Assembly (NCBI GenBank): GCA_033558025.1
Contig: JAUCEF010000006.1
Location: forward strand, 5,146,001-5,210,000
Direction: 5' to 3'
From: Phytophthora sp. 'mugwort'
Taxonomy: Eukaryota > Oomycota > Peronosporomycetes > Peronosporales > Peronosporaceae
Length of the DNA stretch: 64,000 bases
Under the pieces are notes generated by a model. It did not search any database. It was not told where the DNA came from and saw nothing but the letters and a program-made list of their open reading frames with translations. Positions 30,136 to 42,032 of the stretch are shown piece after piece. Each line of letters starts with the position of its first letter. Within the stretch, counting starts at the first letter, position 1. The position numbers were made by a program, and so were the translations under genes.

Positions 30136-31983
30136 TCTAAAAATATTGACCTTATATCACAATGGCTCAGAAAAGTGTTTTCAAAAGTCAAACACCGACG
30201 AAAGATCAAGGGCTTGTTTCTAACCGATTGCACACGTGTAGGACTCTAGCAGGCGTGTGTATCCAGCGCAAGGAAAATACAAAATCAGTACAGGTCTGCG
30301 CTGGAGTTCCCGCTGTCCATTCGCGAACTCGACGAGAACTACCCCCAGCTGACATGCCAAGTACGCGGCAAACCCACACAGTTCTTATAGTCGCTGTCCG
30401 GACTTAGCTATAGTAGCGCATGGCCCGCTTGGATGCGCGACCGAGGGAGGGGATTGCTAGGGGAGTATCCACTGTGGACCCAGGGCTATTCACACACGCT
30501 CGGGCACTAGAAACGGAGGCTTTGTTCGCTGAGGTGGCGACGCGAACGCGTGGATAGGAAGGCACTAACGCTACTGCTATGCGTCCAGCCAGCGCGGTGA
30601 ACCGACGCGGTCGAAAAAATAGCAGGCAGCGTCTAGCAGCGATGAGGCCAGGCAAGCATAGCGGAGGAAGTGACCAATATAGTAGATGGTTCGAGCACTC
30701 GTCCGCTGAGACAGATGTTGATATCACTAATTCGAACGACTCCCATCCACCACCGATGGGGGAGTGGAAGCAGCGCGTGTACGACCTCGCGATGGCGCGT
30801 AAGGAAGCAAGGATAGAGGCCACGGTTGCGCGACAGGCAGACAATGCTGCACGTAGGCGCTGCACCAAGAAGAGAGCAGAGACGATGGCAGTTACAGCAC
30901 GCCGCCATGCGCATCAAAAGAAGTGCGCGCGAGTACGCTGGCTGCGGAGGCGGACGGGCTTCACCAGCGTTCTGCATCACTGCCGAGGCTTGTCCAGCGC
31001 TCGCAGAAGCAACCGGCGGCGTATATCATCACATCAAGATGGAGATGAGGACGAATCCGATGGGATGGAGAGGTCATCCGATACGGCGTCTAGTTCTTCA
31101 GATGCCAACGACTCCAGGCGGATAAGTACGTGAGTCGCAATCGAGCCATGATCAGCGACGATGCGTGGTGTGACAAGTTGTGCGGTACAACATGCTCGTC
31201 AAACATGTTGTTCCAGCTAGCATGTTTGTGCTTGTGGGCAAGGAGATGTGGATGTTGTACCGACAGATGGGAGGATAGCAGACATCTACACAGTTCGGGA
31301 CTCGGGAGACGTGGGTGGATTCGTTATGCTGTTCTAACGAATGCAGTGCGATGATGTGGGCACGACCACACGCTACGAAGAGGATTATTACCAGGCTTAG
31401 CTGGACGATGGGTTCAAGAAGGCAAACGACAATGGTACGCAACAACGTCGGTAGGGACGGGTTCACGCCAATCGACCCTGCGCCCTATGATGACTTCGTG
31501 AAGGATGCATACGCTCAAGGCGATGCGCAAGGTGGACTGGGGGCGGAATCCCGACCAGTTCCCAGATGATAGCAACTACCCTGGTCTCTACGACGGTGGG
31601 ATTTACCCCCTTCCGGACTCTATGCAAGCCGTTGCGGAGTCCCTGTTGATGTTATTCTTCTACTGCATGCCGAAGTCCGTCTGGAGAACAATCGCCAAGG
31701 GAAAGCAACAGGTACTGCGACCAGAACCCAAGCAAGCGTGCCAAGCGAATGTCCGAGAAACAGTGACAATACGCGGTGCTACAACAAATCTACGAGTTGG
31801 AGGCAAGCAAACGCCGGATCGAGCCGTGCGAGATGTTCCGCTTCATGACCTCTTCATCAGACGAATGCTCTCCCCGTGGGTGCCCAAGTTTGCTGATCGC
31901 TGGGCGACGACTTCGGCTGGCGCGGTGCCGAGTGGCACGTTGCCGCTTCGTTCCACGCAACCAGTTCGCCCGCATTATGCAGA

Positions 31984-32011
31984 ACCTGCACTTTAGTACT
32001 AAAGTGCAGGT
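31984..32011. repeat. Perfect 28-nt palindrome
   Basis: The left half ACCTGCACTTTAGT is followed directly by its reverse complement, with no spacer. The left half is transposase coding sequence (QNLHFST), so the right half looks like a templated inverted copy that broke the frame. Confidence 0.85.
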
Positions 32012-32439
32012 TTAGTACTTTACTGTAGTGTCCGCTCCATGTCTTTCGCAGCTCATGCGGTGGAACGTGTGGAAGACGTTTGTAGCAGAGTACAATGTAC
32101 TTCCAGTGATTGCCTTTGATGAGACGATCATCCCCTCTAGTAGCGGCTACAACCCGACTAGGCCGTACCGAAATGAAAAGCCGCACTAATGGGAAACGAA
32201 GGTGTTGCGCCAACACTGCCTATTGCACCCGGTACGTGGTTTTGTGTATGTATGGTGCATGTCCCCTGCGGCCTCCTCAATGGGGTCATGATGCCTTCTT
32301 GCTTTGGTCTAAGTCAGCATATTATACTAATATCTTGTTGTTGCTCCGATGCTGTGTGGAACAACATGTATGTGTTGGGCTGACTGAGGTGCAGCTGCCG
32401 TCGCTCGGAACTTTGAAGCACCTCTGCCCCCACATCACC

Positions 32440-32460
32440 GGGGGGGGGGGGGGGGGGGGG
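32440..32460. repeat. Poly-G tract, 21 nt
   Basis: A run of 21 consecutive G on plus inside the piggyBac remnant. It is long enough to form a G-quadruplex, and its exact length may be an assembly artefact. Confidence 0.8.
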
Positions 32461-32882
32461 AGGGAGGCTATCATAGCCGCTATGCGGCCGTGATCGACCG
32501 ACTCTACACCTCGGTGCAGCTTTATATACAGCCATTTCCTCGAGGCGGCTACGAGCATGGCCAACAAGGCCCCTACCGAATGGCAATGATTGAGAGGAAT
32601 CGTCCGCGCCCGGAGTCAGTACCGCAAGAAACGAATCGCTTTGCTGTGAAAAGGCTGTCGCACCGTCGCGGCCTCCGTGTGGTGGGACACCAAGCCTGTC
32701 CGGCTCCTATCACCGGGCGGCAGCCGCGAGACGGTTACTTGAGGTTAGGGTTGTTATTTAGTTGGCTAAATACTTAAATAGCGTTCCCCGCGTTAAATGC
32801 AAATATATAGCGATTAAATACGGGTTAAATATTGCTGGAGTGAACGCAACAATTATTTAGATGAGCACTTCATTTATTTACG

Positions 32883-33358
32883 ATGATGCACACGAGTTCT
32901 CCATACAGGAATTTAAGTACCGCCAGCACCAAAACGCAGGACAAGCGCGCACTGCGTCGTCTGCTGACGGAGTACGACAGAGCTAAGCCACGATGTCATC
33001 GTCGGCGCAGGCGTACGCCGGAATCGACTCGCTGTACGACGGAGTGGACTTCAACTCAACCATCACGCGTCCGCGTTCTAGGATCTGATGCGGCGGCTAC
33101 TTCCGCAAACCATCCAACCCGTGGAGAAGGTGATGCGCGACGCCAACCTGTCCAAGAACCAGGCGCACAAGTTGATGGGCGGATCACTGCCACCGGACTT
33201 CTTTAACGTCAAGACGCCCAACAAGTTTGTCAACCCGAACGAGGCCATGGCGTACGGTGCCACCATGCAGGTGGCTATCCTGAGCGGCAATGACTCGTCG
33301 AACTATCTGCAAGACATGCTGCGGCAAGACGTGACACCGCTGTTGTTGTGTCTGTAGA
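32883..33358 (+). pseudogene. HSP70 gene fragment captured inside the hAT element
   Basis: Successive frames give [70 protein letters not shown] and [20 protein letters not shown] then [16 protein letters not shown] and DVTPLLL. These follow the order of the HSP70 nucleotide-binding domain (about residues 230-400), including the EPVEKVLRDA and NPDEAVAYGA regions. The VLVGGSTRIPKV segment is lost and stops are present, so it is nonfunctional. It lies between the hAT left end and the transposase, on the opposite strand to the transposase. Confidence 0.85.
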
Positions 33359-33962
33359 CGCCAGGCGGCGTCATGACGACGACGATCTAGTGCATCGGTG
33401 ACGATCAAGCGCATCGGTGACGATCAATCCGTCGCATGCGTTAACGAATTACGCAGATAACTAGCCGGTCGTACTGATTTGGACGATTAAGGGAAAAGGA
33501 TCCATGCCGCGCGACAATAGCCTGCTGTTCAACTTCAGCGTGGGCGCCATCAACCCATGAATCGCGTCGTGTCATAGATCGACGACTTGGTCTTGCCGCG
33601 AAATGCATCTTGAGCATGTTGCGGTGGAGAGTCGAACGGTAAGAAGAAGATTTCCGCTCCATACAATAGTATCTAAAAGAAGGTAGTACGCGGATGGCGA
33701 AACATGGAAATGATACTATGGATTTCAGAAGAGCTGACAGCAAACTATCATACGGCGATGCAATGTCTATACATAAGAGTAGTGAGGAGAAGAGGAAAAG
33801 GTAAGCTAGCTCAGGCAAGAGCTCAGTTATCCTCGCTGGCGATGTCCATGCTCACGATTGCGTCCAGCAAACAATCGAACTCGGCCTCGCGTAGGTCAAA
33901 TAGGCATTCTTCATCCTCGTCACCACTGGCGTCGTCTCCGTCGTTGCCGCTATCAAAATCAA

Positions 33963-36060
33963 TTAGTCTTGATGGCGTCTGGTACAATGGCTACTGGTGG
34001 GCTTGGCGTCTCCACTGCTTGTGTAGATGAAAGAGAGCTTTTCAATGATAGCGACGCGAAGGCGGTTACGAAGCTTGATCTGCGTAAACCCATGAATGCT
34101 CCACAAGCGCTCACTAGCTGCAGACGAAATCGGAATGCTCAACACCTTCTCAGCAAAGCGGTACAGGTGGGGAAAGTCTTCGTCCATCAACCACCAATGC
34201 AAGCGAGTGTCAACATTAGCCTTCGCCTTCGCTTCGGCAGACCTCGACTTCTTCATTTCAATGAAGTCCAGCATTCCAGCCGAAAGCTAACTGGGCTTAC
34301 ATCTAGAGGCAAACCATAGCGCTCAGCTTAACAGTATCAGCAGCTGTGTCGCGTAGGCTGTCTTCAGTGACAATGGTGGTATCATTTGGTGGGTCTATCA
34401 AGTACGCGATTCTCGTTGAGTTAGAGGGAGGACAAACGAACTTCCAGCACTCCTCGACTAGGGCGAGAATCTTGGCATGCAGAGCGGGATTCGTTAGGCC
34501 AGGGGTGGGATTGGTGTACCCTTCAGCGCTCTTCAAACGGTCAAACTCGTGAAATATCATCGAGATTGAAGCACGAATCAGTCTCGAAGATGGCTAGCAC
34601 CCGCGTGACAGGCTAAGTCAGACGAATAACAATTTTTGCGTTCGCCCAGAGCTGCTTATCCTGCATGATGTCTTGAACATCATTCAGTTTGTGGCATCAG
34701 CAGCATCATTGTAGTGCGCCATCAGCTCTGGGGCAGCGAAGACCGCCTTTAACGGGGACTTGTTGGGAATCACGCTTTTGATCACTTCTCTTGGGCATAT
34801 CACCTGGTGGACACGGGTACTGACAGCGTACCCGTCCTTGTTCACTTTGGAAGTTGGGGTCGTTTGAATCGGACGCGGTCCAGCAGTAGGTGCCTTGCAC
34901 GTACAAATGTGACCTACTTACGGCTTTCTTCAGAACACCAGCAAAAAACTTGATCTTAAACATGTCCTTCAGCAGCGAGTTGATAGCGTGGGCAGAACCA
35001 TTGAAAACCACGTTCGGATGGCTCTGCTCGACTAGCCGTCCAGCTTTCTTCATGTTTGCAGCATTATCAGATACGACAGCGATTACTTTTCCAACCCCAC
35101 CGACTGCTCCACTTCAGCAATAACCCGAGAAATCTCAGATGCCATGAACTCCCTGTGTAGGTTTGGCCTCCAGTTGTGCCGGATGACCACATCATCGGCC
35201 GCATTTTTGGCGGAATGATCACGTATTTCACGATGCTTTCTCCATTGATGTTTGACCAGCCATCCGTGACGATAAGCAAACGTGGTTGTCGTTGAGAATC
35301 TGACCTAACGGTTCTTTTTCTGTCGTGTAGGCCATGTTCAGGAAGGAGGTGGCAAGACTTTGGCGCGACGAAAGCTTCATGCTCGGACGATAGCGGGTAA
35401 GGGCGCAACGCTGATGCGAATTGTTAATCACCCGAAACGGAATTCCTGACGTATAGAATGCAAGCGCAATTTCGAGATGAAATTCTTGCTCTTCAGCTTT
35501 GCTCACGTCGCGAGTTGGTGGATTTGCTTTAACAGATCCGCCAAAGTTTGTTCACGAGGTTTGCTCGGGGATCGGAAGTCTTGCGATGGCGCCTTGCGCT
35601 TCCTTTGCTGCGCCACATTACTCCATTTCGTCTTCATCGCCGCCGGGGCATTGCAACAGGTAGCAATATTGCGATACAGGTGGCGACTAGGTTGTGCGTT
35701 CGTGATGACTTCGGCATAGTAAATACAGGAAACATCAGGATGCTGTTTGATGTCACTCTTGGGGCGAATCGTCGAGAACTCAATCGGGTCTTCTTTGCGG
35801 CCCATTGTGCACGTGGGCAATACCAGTGGCAGGTTGCGTTGGTAGCTTGGTCAGCTAGAACTGCTCGAGTGATTTTGATTTGTGAGAAGCGAGAACTGTG
35901 GGGCTGAGCGTCCTTCACAAGGGAGAAGGTGCCCTGACAGGAGATGGATCGCTACGGAGGACACACAGGGAGTGAGAGCGTGAACGGCGTAGATGTCCTC
36001 TATGGAGAAGGGGCGCAGGTAGTCCTCGTCGGCAGCATGCGTGCGCAGCTTGCGCAATCC
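33963..36060 (-). pseudogene. hAT transposase remnant
   Basis: Reading from high to low coordinates: an N-terminal segment with MGRKEDPIEFSTIRPKSDIK, then EFHLEIALAFYTSGIPFRVI, LLIVTDGWSNINGESIVKYV (the hAT catalytic Asp region), MKKAGRLVEQSHPNVVFNGS, GLTNPALHAKILALVEECWK, and the C-terminal dimerisation (hATC) region RFAEKVLSIPISSAASERLW followed by FTQIKLRNRL. Frameshifts and stops separate the pieces. The order and motifs are typical of oomycete hAT transposases. Confidence 0.8.
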
Positions 36061-36226
36061 GCGAGAGCCTCTGTAAATCTGGTCGTGGCTGAAGTGATCT
36101 GCTTTCTAGGCTCTGGTCGACTTTCCAGTTGTCAACCAAGAACTCATAACTACATTTCTGGATGCCTCATCACCCCCCGACAGACGAGTATTTAACGTTA
36201 TTTAATTCAAATTCGTTAAACACGTA

Positions 36227-37807
36227 CAGTGCGGGCATTAATTATACTGCCACCGATGAAAACTGTCCAATTTCAGCGGGTAGTTCGATTTAGAATTTGG
36301 TTTTCTAACTAATGGAAATAGCTGGTCCAAACAAGGCGAACATCGTTGGAAGCGCTCCATTTCCGCAAAATTCTCTTTGCGGGGCAAGCAAAACCGTCAC
36401 CAGTCAAATGAAAAAGCGGGAAAAAGCTATACTGCCGTTGCCATTTTCGTCCACCACAAGCGCATTGTGCTCCCGCTATTATTTAGTTTTGGCTCCACGA
36501 CGCTCAAGGACTTCGATGCACCGCTTGGGCATCGACTTGAGCAACTTGGCGATGAGCTCTGACCCGATCTTTGCCCATGAGTCTTGAATGGCCGCCATGA
36601 GGTCTGCCCGGGTTGAAAAAAGCCGCCCGTTAGCGTAAACTGCACGGGCGAGGACGCCCCACATGTTCTCGATAGGATTTAGATCCGGCGCCTTCGCTGG
36701 CCACTCCATAAGCTCGACGTTTTGCTCTTGGAGGAACGCTTTGGTAGTCCCCGACGAGTGGATCGACGCATTATCCTGCTGAAAAATGCAGTCGCGCCCG
36801 TACAAACGATCGATAAAAGGCAAAAGATGCTCTGACAGGGTGAGGATGTATCCCTCGCTGTCTTTCGTACCGTCCAAATTCACGAGGTCGCTTTTACCGT
36901 GAGAGCAAAACGCACCCCACACCATGACGCTGCCGCCGCCACTCTGGCGCGTCGAGAAGAACTTTTTCTCGCGGCGGAGGTCATGCCAGTAATACTGGAG
37001 ACCGTCCGGGCCGTCCAAGTTGAACTTCTTCTCGTCGGAAAAGACGCACTTGGCCCACTTGCCTCGTCCCAGGTCACCTTGTCACGCGCCCACTTGAGCC
37101 GATCCTCCTTGTGCTTCTTGGTCATCACTGGCGACGCCTTGCGCTTAGCGTACGTTAAGTGCATGCTCTCCTGAAGCACCTGCTTGACTCGGCGTACTCC
37201 AACAGGCAGCTCAAGCTGCTCCTGCAGTCCTCTGGCGCTCAAATCCCCTTTCGACGCCTCGCGCAAGAGGCGCCGCTTGGCAGCGGGGGTCAGCTTTGGC
37301 GGACGGCCGGGCCGCTTGGTAGTGTTGTAAGACTTCGGAGAGTTCAGAAAGGTGTGGATTGCAGGTTGCGAGCGCCCTAGGTCCTGTGCGATTGCTCGCT
37401 CGCTCATACCGCGTCTATAGAGGGCTAAAATTGCTGCCTGCTCATCCGTTGTGAGGGTCGTTCCTCTAGGCATGCTAGCGCTAAGAAAAAAATATAGCGG
37501 GAGACACCAAATGTATGAGCAAACGCGCAAAATCAGCGACTGCGCCACGTATAGGCATCACGCATAAGCAACGCCATTTAGCTCGTAATGTACGCAGTGG
37601 CAGTATAGCTTGTTCCCCTTCTACAAGACGTCGCGATCGTTGTCGGCTTGGCTCACAGCGAGTATTTGTCGAAATGGAGCGCTTCCAATGGTGTTCGCCT
37701 TAATTTCGAGCGCTCCTTTCATTGGTAAGAACGCCATGGTCGCTAAAGAACTATTGGCTGATATTTGACCGTTTTCATGGGTGGCAGTATAATAAGTGCC
37801 CGCACTG
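36227..37807 (-). mobile_element. Tc1/mariner element nested in the hAT element
   Basis: 1581 bp bounded by TA target duplications (36225-36226 and 37808-37809). Inverted termini start CAGTGCGGGCA on both sides and continue TTATACTGCCACC then ATGAAAAC for about 50 bp with few mismatches. It carries a single transposase gene on minus that is almost intact, so it is the youngest layer of the nest. Confidence 0.9.
36479..37473 (-). pseudogene. Tc1/mariner DD34E transposase with one frameshift
   Basis: Starts at ATG 37473 (MPRGTTLTTDEQAAILALYR). The N-terminal helix-turn-helix region has MSERAIAQDLGRSQPAIHTF and a GRPPKLTP AT-hook/GRPR-like motif. The catalytic core has a DEKKF-type first Asp region, QQDNASIHSSG (second Asp) and DLNPIENMWG (Glu), with 34 residues between the last two, giving DD34E. 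A single missing base near 37065 shifts the frame between WDEA and the SDEKK region; otherwise the reading frame is open to the stop at 36479. As it stands it would not make transposase. Confidence 0.88.
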
Positions 37808-37848
37808 TATTTAACCCTAGTTAAATATAAAACTATTTTACAACTCTA

Positions 37849-38990
37849 CTTGTGGTGTTTGTGGGGAAAATATGCTAACATGTGGTACTGATGATTGCAC
37901 AACGGCACAACGGCACCTACGGTCCCTTTCCCGTCTATGGTACGCGACTACCATACTGAGTTTGTGGGGCGGCCATCCACCGTGTAAAATTTCCGGCCGC
38001 AGCGCTACTCCCTGCAACTGACTCCATTCCGGAAATTTTACAAGACCTCTTTCCTGGGCTTGGTCGATATGACTTTGGTCAATGCCTTAATCGTGTATCG
38101 CGCAGGCCAAGATCAATGTGGTGGGCAGCGCACGTACCACAGCTATTTTTATGATGCTACAGTCCCAGTTGTTGGAGCTCACCGCTGTAGACTTCTCTCT
38201 CGATGTACAGTGCTCCTTCGATGCCGTGACAAGCTGATGGTAATTATGTTCTAATTTGCCTATGCAACTAGCCCAGGCGTACCAACTCCTGTGCGATGGG
38301 CGCCCTAGAGATTCCGCGCGGTCAGGCGCTGAAAGGGGGCCCGAGATGCGCAAGATTGGGGCCTATTATCGTACGCCCCAACGCCAGTGTAAGGTCTGCT
38401 CCGTGCACAAGTCCAAAAGATCGGCGTGCATGTGATACTGTCCAGCGTGTAGCTGCGGTAAGAAGCGGTACACCCTCATGTGATCTTGTATCAACAGTTT
38501 CGATCCTACATGCTCTTCTGACAACAAGTTGTCCCTGACAATGCGACCGCGTTCGGCTCCATAACAAGAATGGCTACGCTTGCCGTCAGATCTGGCACCC
38601 TGAGGGGGCGATGAAACCAATAGGACTCGCGCCACCACACGTCGCGACATCCAGATGCGCGCCACGCATGTCAAGTTGGGTCGACGCTGCGCGACCGACG
38701 ACGAAGCTACTGGCAGCAACAGCGAAGCTGACGACGGAGAGCAAGATACCGTTGATCAACGGCGCCGCGTGGACGTCCAACCACTCAAAGGCGACTTATC
38801 CTCCGCGCGCACAGACAAACAGCCATCGTGGAGTGTACCGACTTCGGCGAGAAGTCGGAGCCCTGCCCTGCGAGAGCGTCGAGTGCAAGCAGCGAAGGGG
38901 TGTCTGCCCCGCGCCCCGCTAGCCACCAGCAGCAACGCGCTGTAAGCGAGGACGGCGAAGGCGACCAGGAGAGCGTCGCCGCTAAGTCTT
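37849..38990 (+). pseudogene. piggyBac-like transposase, 3' part (continues from 32745)
   Basis: Resumes right after the hAT target duplication with PSMVRDYHTEFVGRPST, QRYSLQLTPFRKFYKTSFLG and LVDMTLVNALIVYRAGQ, matching the end of the DDE_Tnp_1_7 domain. It continues to a C-terminal cysteine-rich finger (QCKVCSVHKSKRSACM, YCPACSCGKKRYTL; 38380-38480), a known feature of piggyBac transposases. Several stops are present. A hydrophilic tail extends to about 38945. Confidence 0.75.
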
Positions 38991-41629
38991 GACTAGATTT
39001 CCACGCCTTCATGCCTACAATATAGTCTAAGTGGACACTAAAAACATACGATTTTGAGGTATTTCTCCCATCTTTCTTACTTTGCAGCTGAGCTGCCACT
39101 AAAGAGATTTCACACTAAATCGCTACTTGTCAGCGCTTCATAATGCAGCAGGCCCGAAGAAAAATGTATAATGGCCAAATTAATAACTCCCGTACAACGA
39201 AGTTGCTGCCACCGGTGCAGTGCAGAACTTAAACGTAAGCCGAAATTTGGACACACAAAAAAAACGTGCGTAGATTACGTGTACTCCAACCGGTGCGGAT
39301 ACTTTGACTGCCATTTTTTTTTTCGTGGATAAGCTTCGAAATGAGATCTACACTTACGCCTTGCCCGCGCCGGGACGGGTGGAAGCGTCGCTCCTGCAAA
39401 ACGGGAGTTGGTTTTACTGACCATACTGTCCACGTTGTCGAATCTCCAAAAACCAGAGAAGAAACTACGTTCCCCAGAGATCCGTCTCCTATCTGTTGGA
39501 TGCGTTTCGATCATCGTTTCGGCACTCGCGAGAGACGCAGAATATTGGTCAAGTCTCCCTCTTTTATTGGTCCAAAATGGACTCTCGTTGCACATTTCTA
39601 GTTGGGACCATCCGTGACGAAGGGCCGCTACAACGACAGGTGACGGGGGTAAATGGTTTTTATTGCAGCAAACTGACACCAGAATGACCTTCGAAAATAA
39701 TGGGAAGATGCCATGCCTTCTGACTGAAACTTGGGGTTGACTTGCTGGCCATGCTCAACCGGCTAGATTTGAGTTGCTCGGATCATCTGCACCTGTGCCT
39801 ATTCGTGTTTTCGTTCCGACCAGGCTCGCTGAGCACGAGACTTTGTATAAAACTGTTGTTGTTAGCGCGCAGTTGAAAGTGATACATAGCGAGATCTTAT
39901 GTCAGTGACGAGCGGTGCGTGATCGCTCTCCCGACCTTCCGGCTGTTGATGCCAGCATTGAAATCTTCAGCGTCGTATACGACAAATTCTTCGCCATCAC
40001 GCCATCACAAAATTCGTACGCATTTTCGCAGATTGCTGTGTAGGGAGATCTAATTTGTAGACGCCGAGCTGTATGCCGTTGGTTTGGCGCAAAACGGACG
40101 CAAAAAGCAAAAGGGATGGTACCCGTCAGCCTAGCTCATACACATACAGAGCAGATCAAGCCTCGGATCACCTCATCCTCCCTCCACATATTGTGTAATA
40201 TAGAGATGAAAAACCTCGAGAGATGTCTCTTAATTAAGGTTGTACACCTCCCTCTTCTTTTGGGAGACCAGGTCTCATCTCTTTTTCTAGCCGCTCATAT
40301 TCCTAACCTGCTGGAGATAAGTGTTTTATCGTGTACCACTCCATTTCAAAAAGAGAGGTGGTTTGACATTTATCTTCTGTTTAAAAATATGAGGTCTACA
40401 TTAACACAATATAACTACAGCGCGGAGTGCTAGAAGGGGGTGAAGCAGATAAACTGAAGGCTGTTGCTGATGAATACGATATCATTGTGGGAAGTCTTCG
40501 CGCTGGCTCTTCTTGCTGATTCCTCGTGTGCGGGGCCTTGAAGTTATTGTCCCCGCCGGATTGGATGCACAACTTCATGCAGCTCTGCAGTCTCAAGGAC
40601 ACAGCCCTCAGAACCCGCATAGAGCGTTTCCGCTATGTTGCTCTGCGTTGCTGCGATGAGCTCATCAATGTTTCGCGCTGTTTGTTTGTTTCTATCTCAT
40701 CTGAATAACCATAAAACACGCAAGTCACAGCAGTTTAGGTCTGATTGTACAATGGTTGGCACTAAAGCTCGACATCCAAACCACAGCGCCCTACAACAGC
40801 AGTAAATTCAGGGTCTGAAGAAGAATGTGTACTAGTGCATTATCGTGCTGAACAAAACGCGGTCACGACTTGGCTGTCTTGAATTGACGGCAGCACCTAT
40901 GCGAGTAGCGGTTTCTCCCTGTAAGTTGCCTTGGTCACATTCACTTTTTCTGTTTCAGTGAGGCCTCGGGTATGCGTGCACTCGATCGTACAGCAGCAAC
41001 CTTTCCCGTAAACCCATTCCCGAACTTTTGTCAAACAGAGTCCGGGCTGAGTTCTCGGACTGCCGGCAGCGGCCAGCATCATGACACGCGTAACAAGACG
41101 CCGACGAAGGACGCGGCGCGTTGGGCCGGTCGGTTCGATAGCAGCAGAAAGCGACTCCAGATTGCACAAATTAAAAATGTCTATTCCCCAAATGGACATG
41201 ATTCGTTATTCATGCTTGAAAACTACATTGGCGTTTGGTCATCGCGTTCTATGCAAAAGGCCAATCTTGGCCTCGTGTTAGCCACTGTTAGCAACGGCCT
41301 TAAGACACTGCTATGGGACCGCAGATTGCCCCTATGCAACTCACGGAAGAACGTCGGACGCTAGGATATAAGCAGGAGTTCCAGCACGGAAGGTAAAAAA
41401 GAAAAGAGCAGCCGGTGTGCTTCACCGGATCTCCAGCCCGCGGCTGCGGTCTTGGCACTTTTAGGCTGTTGCGACTCGGCTCGGTAAATAACATACCGGA
41501 CCGTTCGCACTCGAGCAGCGCGCACCTCAAAACGGGCGACACACTGTGTTGGTGTCGATTCCGCAACCTCCGTCTTTGCGCCCTTTTGCGGCACCGCCGT
41601 TTATCCCCGTCAAGGCACTGCCTTCATAA
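38991..41629. other. Repeat-like intergenic stretch, 2.6 kb, unidentified
   Basis: Both strands have short open frames (for example 39275-39679 minus, 40116-40433 plus, 40897-41199 minus) but I recognise no domain. The frames are broken and composition resembles the surrounding decayed transposons. No inverted or direct repeats were resolved by eye. Confidence 0.3.
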
Positions 41630-42032
41630 CCTACATAAAACGGTTTAATCGCTAGGGGTAGGGTATATTAAAGGGTGCATAAAACGAAATGATAAAAATC
41701 GAATTCTTTGGTTACACCAAAAAGTGGTCGGACCAAACAATTAGTTTGACCACCCTTTTATCACGTTTAACAAGCCCCTCAAGTTGCAATCGCATCAAAG
41801 CGACACTGAGTTAAAGTATCGGACTAAACACTACCCCAAGTGGGAAGAAGCCGTTCAAATTGAAGTTTGAATCTTCAAAGGCCGCTTTCGCGCGCGCGCT
41901 CCGCGGTTCTCATTTAAAGATTCACCGACCAGCCCAGAAGCCGACCGTCTTGCTGATAAGCGACGAAGGTGAGTACGACTGCTATCTCATCAGCAGCTCT
42001 GTGGTTGCTAACTACTGTGTGTTCGCGTGTGA

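Larger units (their letters stand above)
30579..32745 (+). pseudogene. piggyBac-like transposase, 5' part (split by a hAT insertion)
   Basis: The N-terminal frame (30579-31133) encodes a basic, low-complexity region (RRGRKNSRQRLAAMRPGK). After a stop, DGRIADIYTVRDSGDVGGF, VGRDGFTPIDPAPYDDFVKD, SNYPGLYDGGIYPLPDSMQA, FARIMQNLHFST and ETIIPSSSGYNPTRPYRNEK follow in shifting frames. The last resembles the DEAxxPFKGR-type catalytic box of the DDE_Tnp_1_7 (piggyBac) family. Coding resemblance runs to the edge of the hAT target duplication at 32745 and resumes at 37849, so the two parts were one gene. Confidence 0.7.
32746..37848 (-). mobile_element. hAT DNA transposon, inserted in the piggyBac element and itself interrupted by Tc1/mariner
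   Basis: The ends carry matching inverted termini: TAGGGTTGTTATTTAGTTGG at 32746 and, on the minus strand, TAGAGTTGTAAAATAGTTTT from 37848, fitting the YAGRGTTG start of hAT elements. An 8-bp target duplication flanks them (CTTGAGGT at 32738-32745, CTTGTGGT at 37849-37856, 7 of 8 matching). Total length is 5103 bp, or about 3.5 kb without the Tc1 insertion. Subterminal GTTAAAT-like motifs repeat at both ends. The transposase ghost is on minus (33963-36060), and an HSP70-like fragment lies at the left side. Confidence 0.85.

Noticed and set aside
32440..32460. Poly-G tract as a biological signal
   Set aside because: It lies in dead transposon sequence and homopolymer length is prone to sequencing error; recorded only as a repeat.
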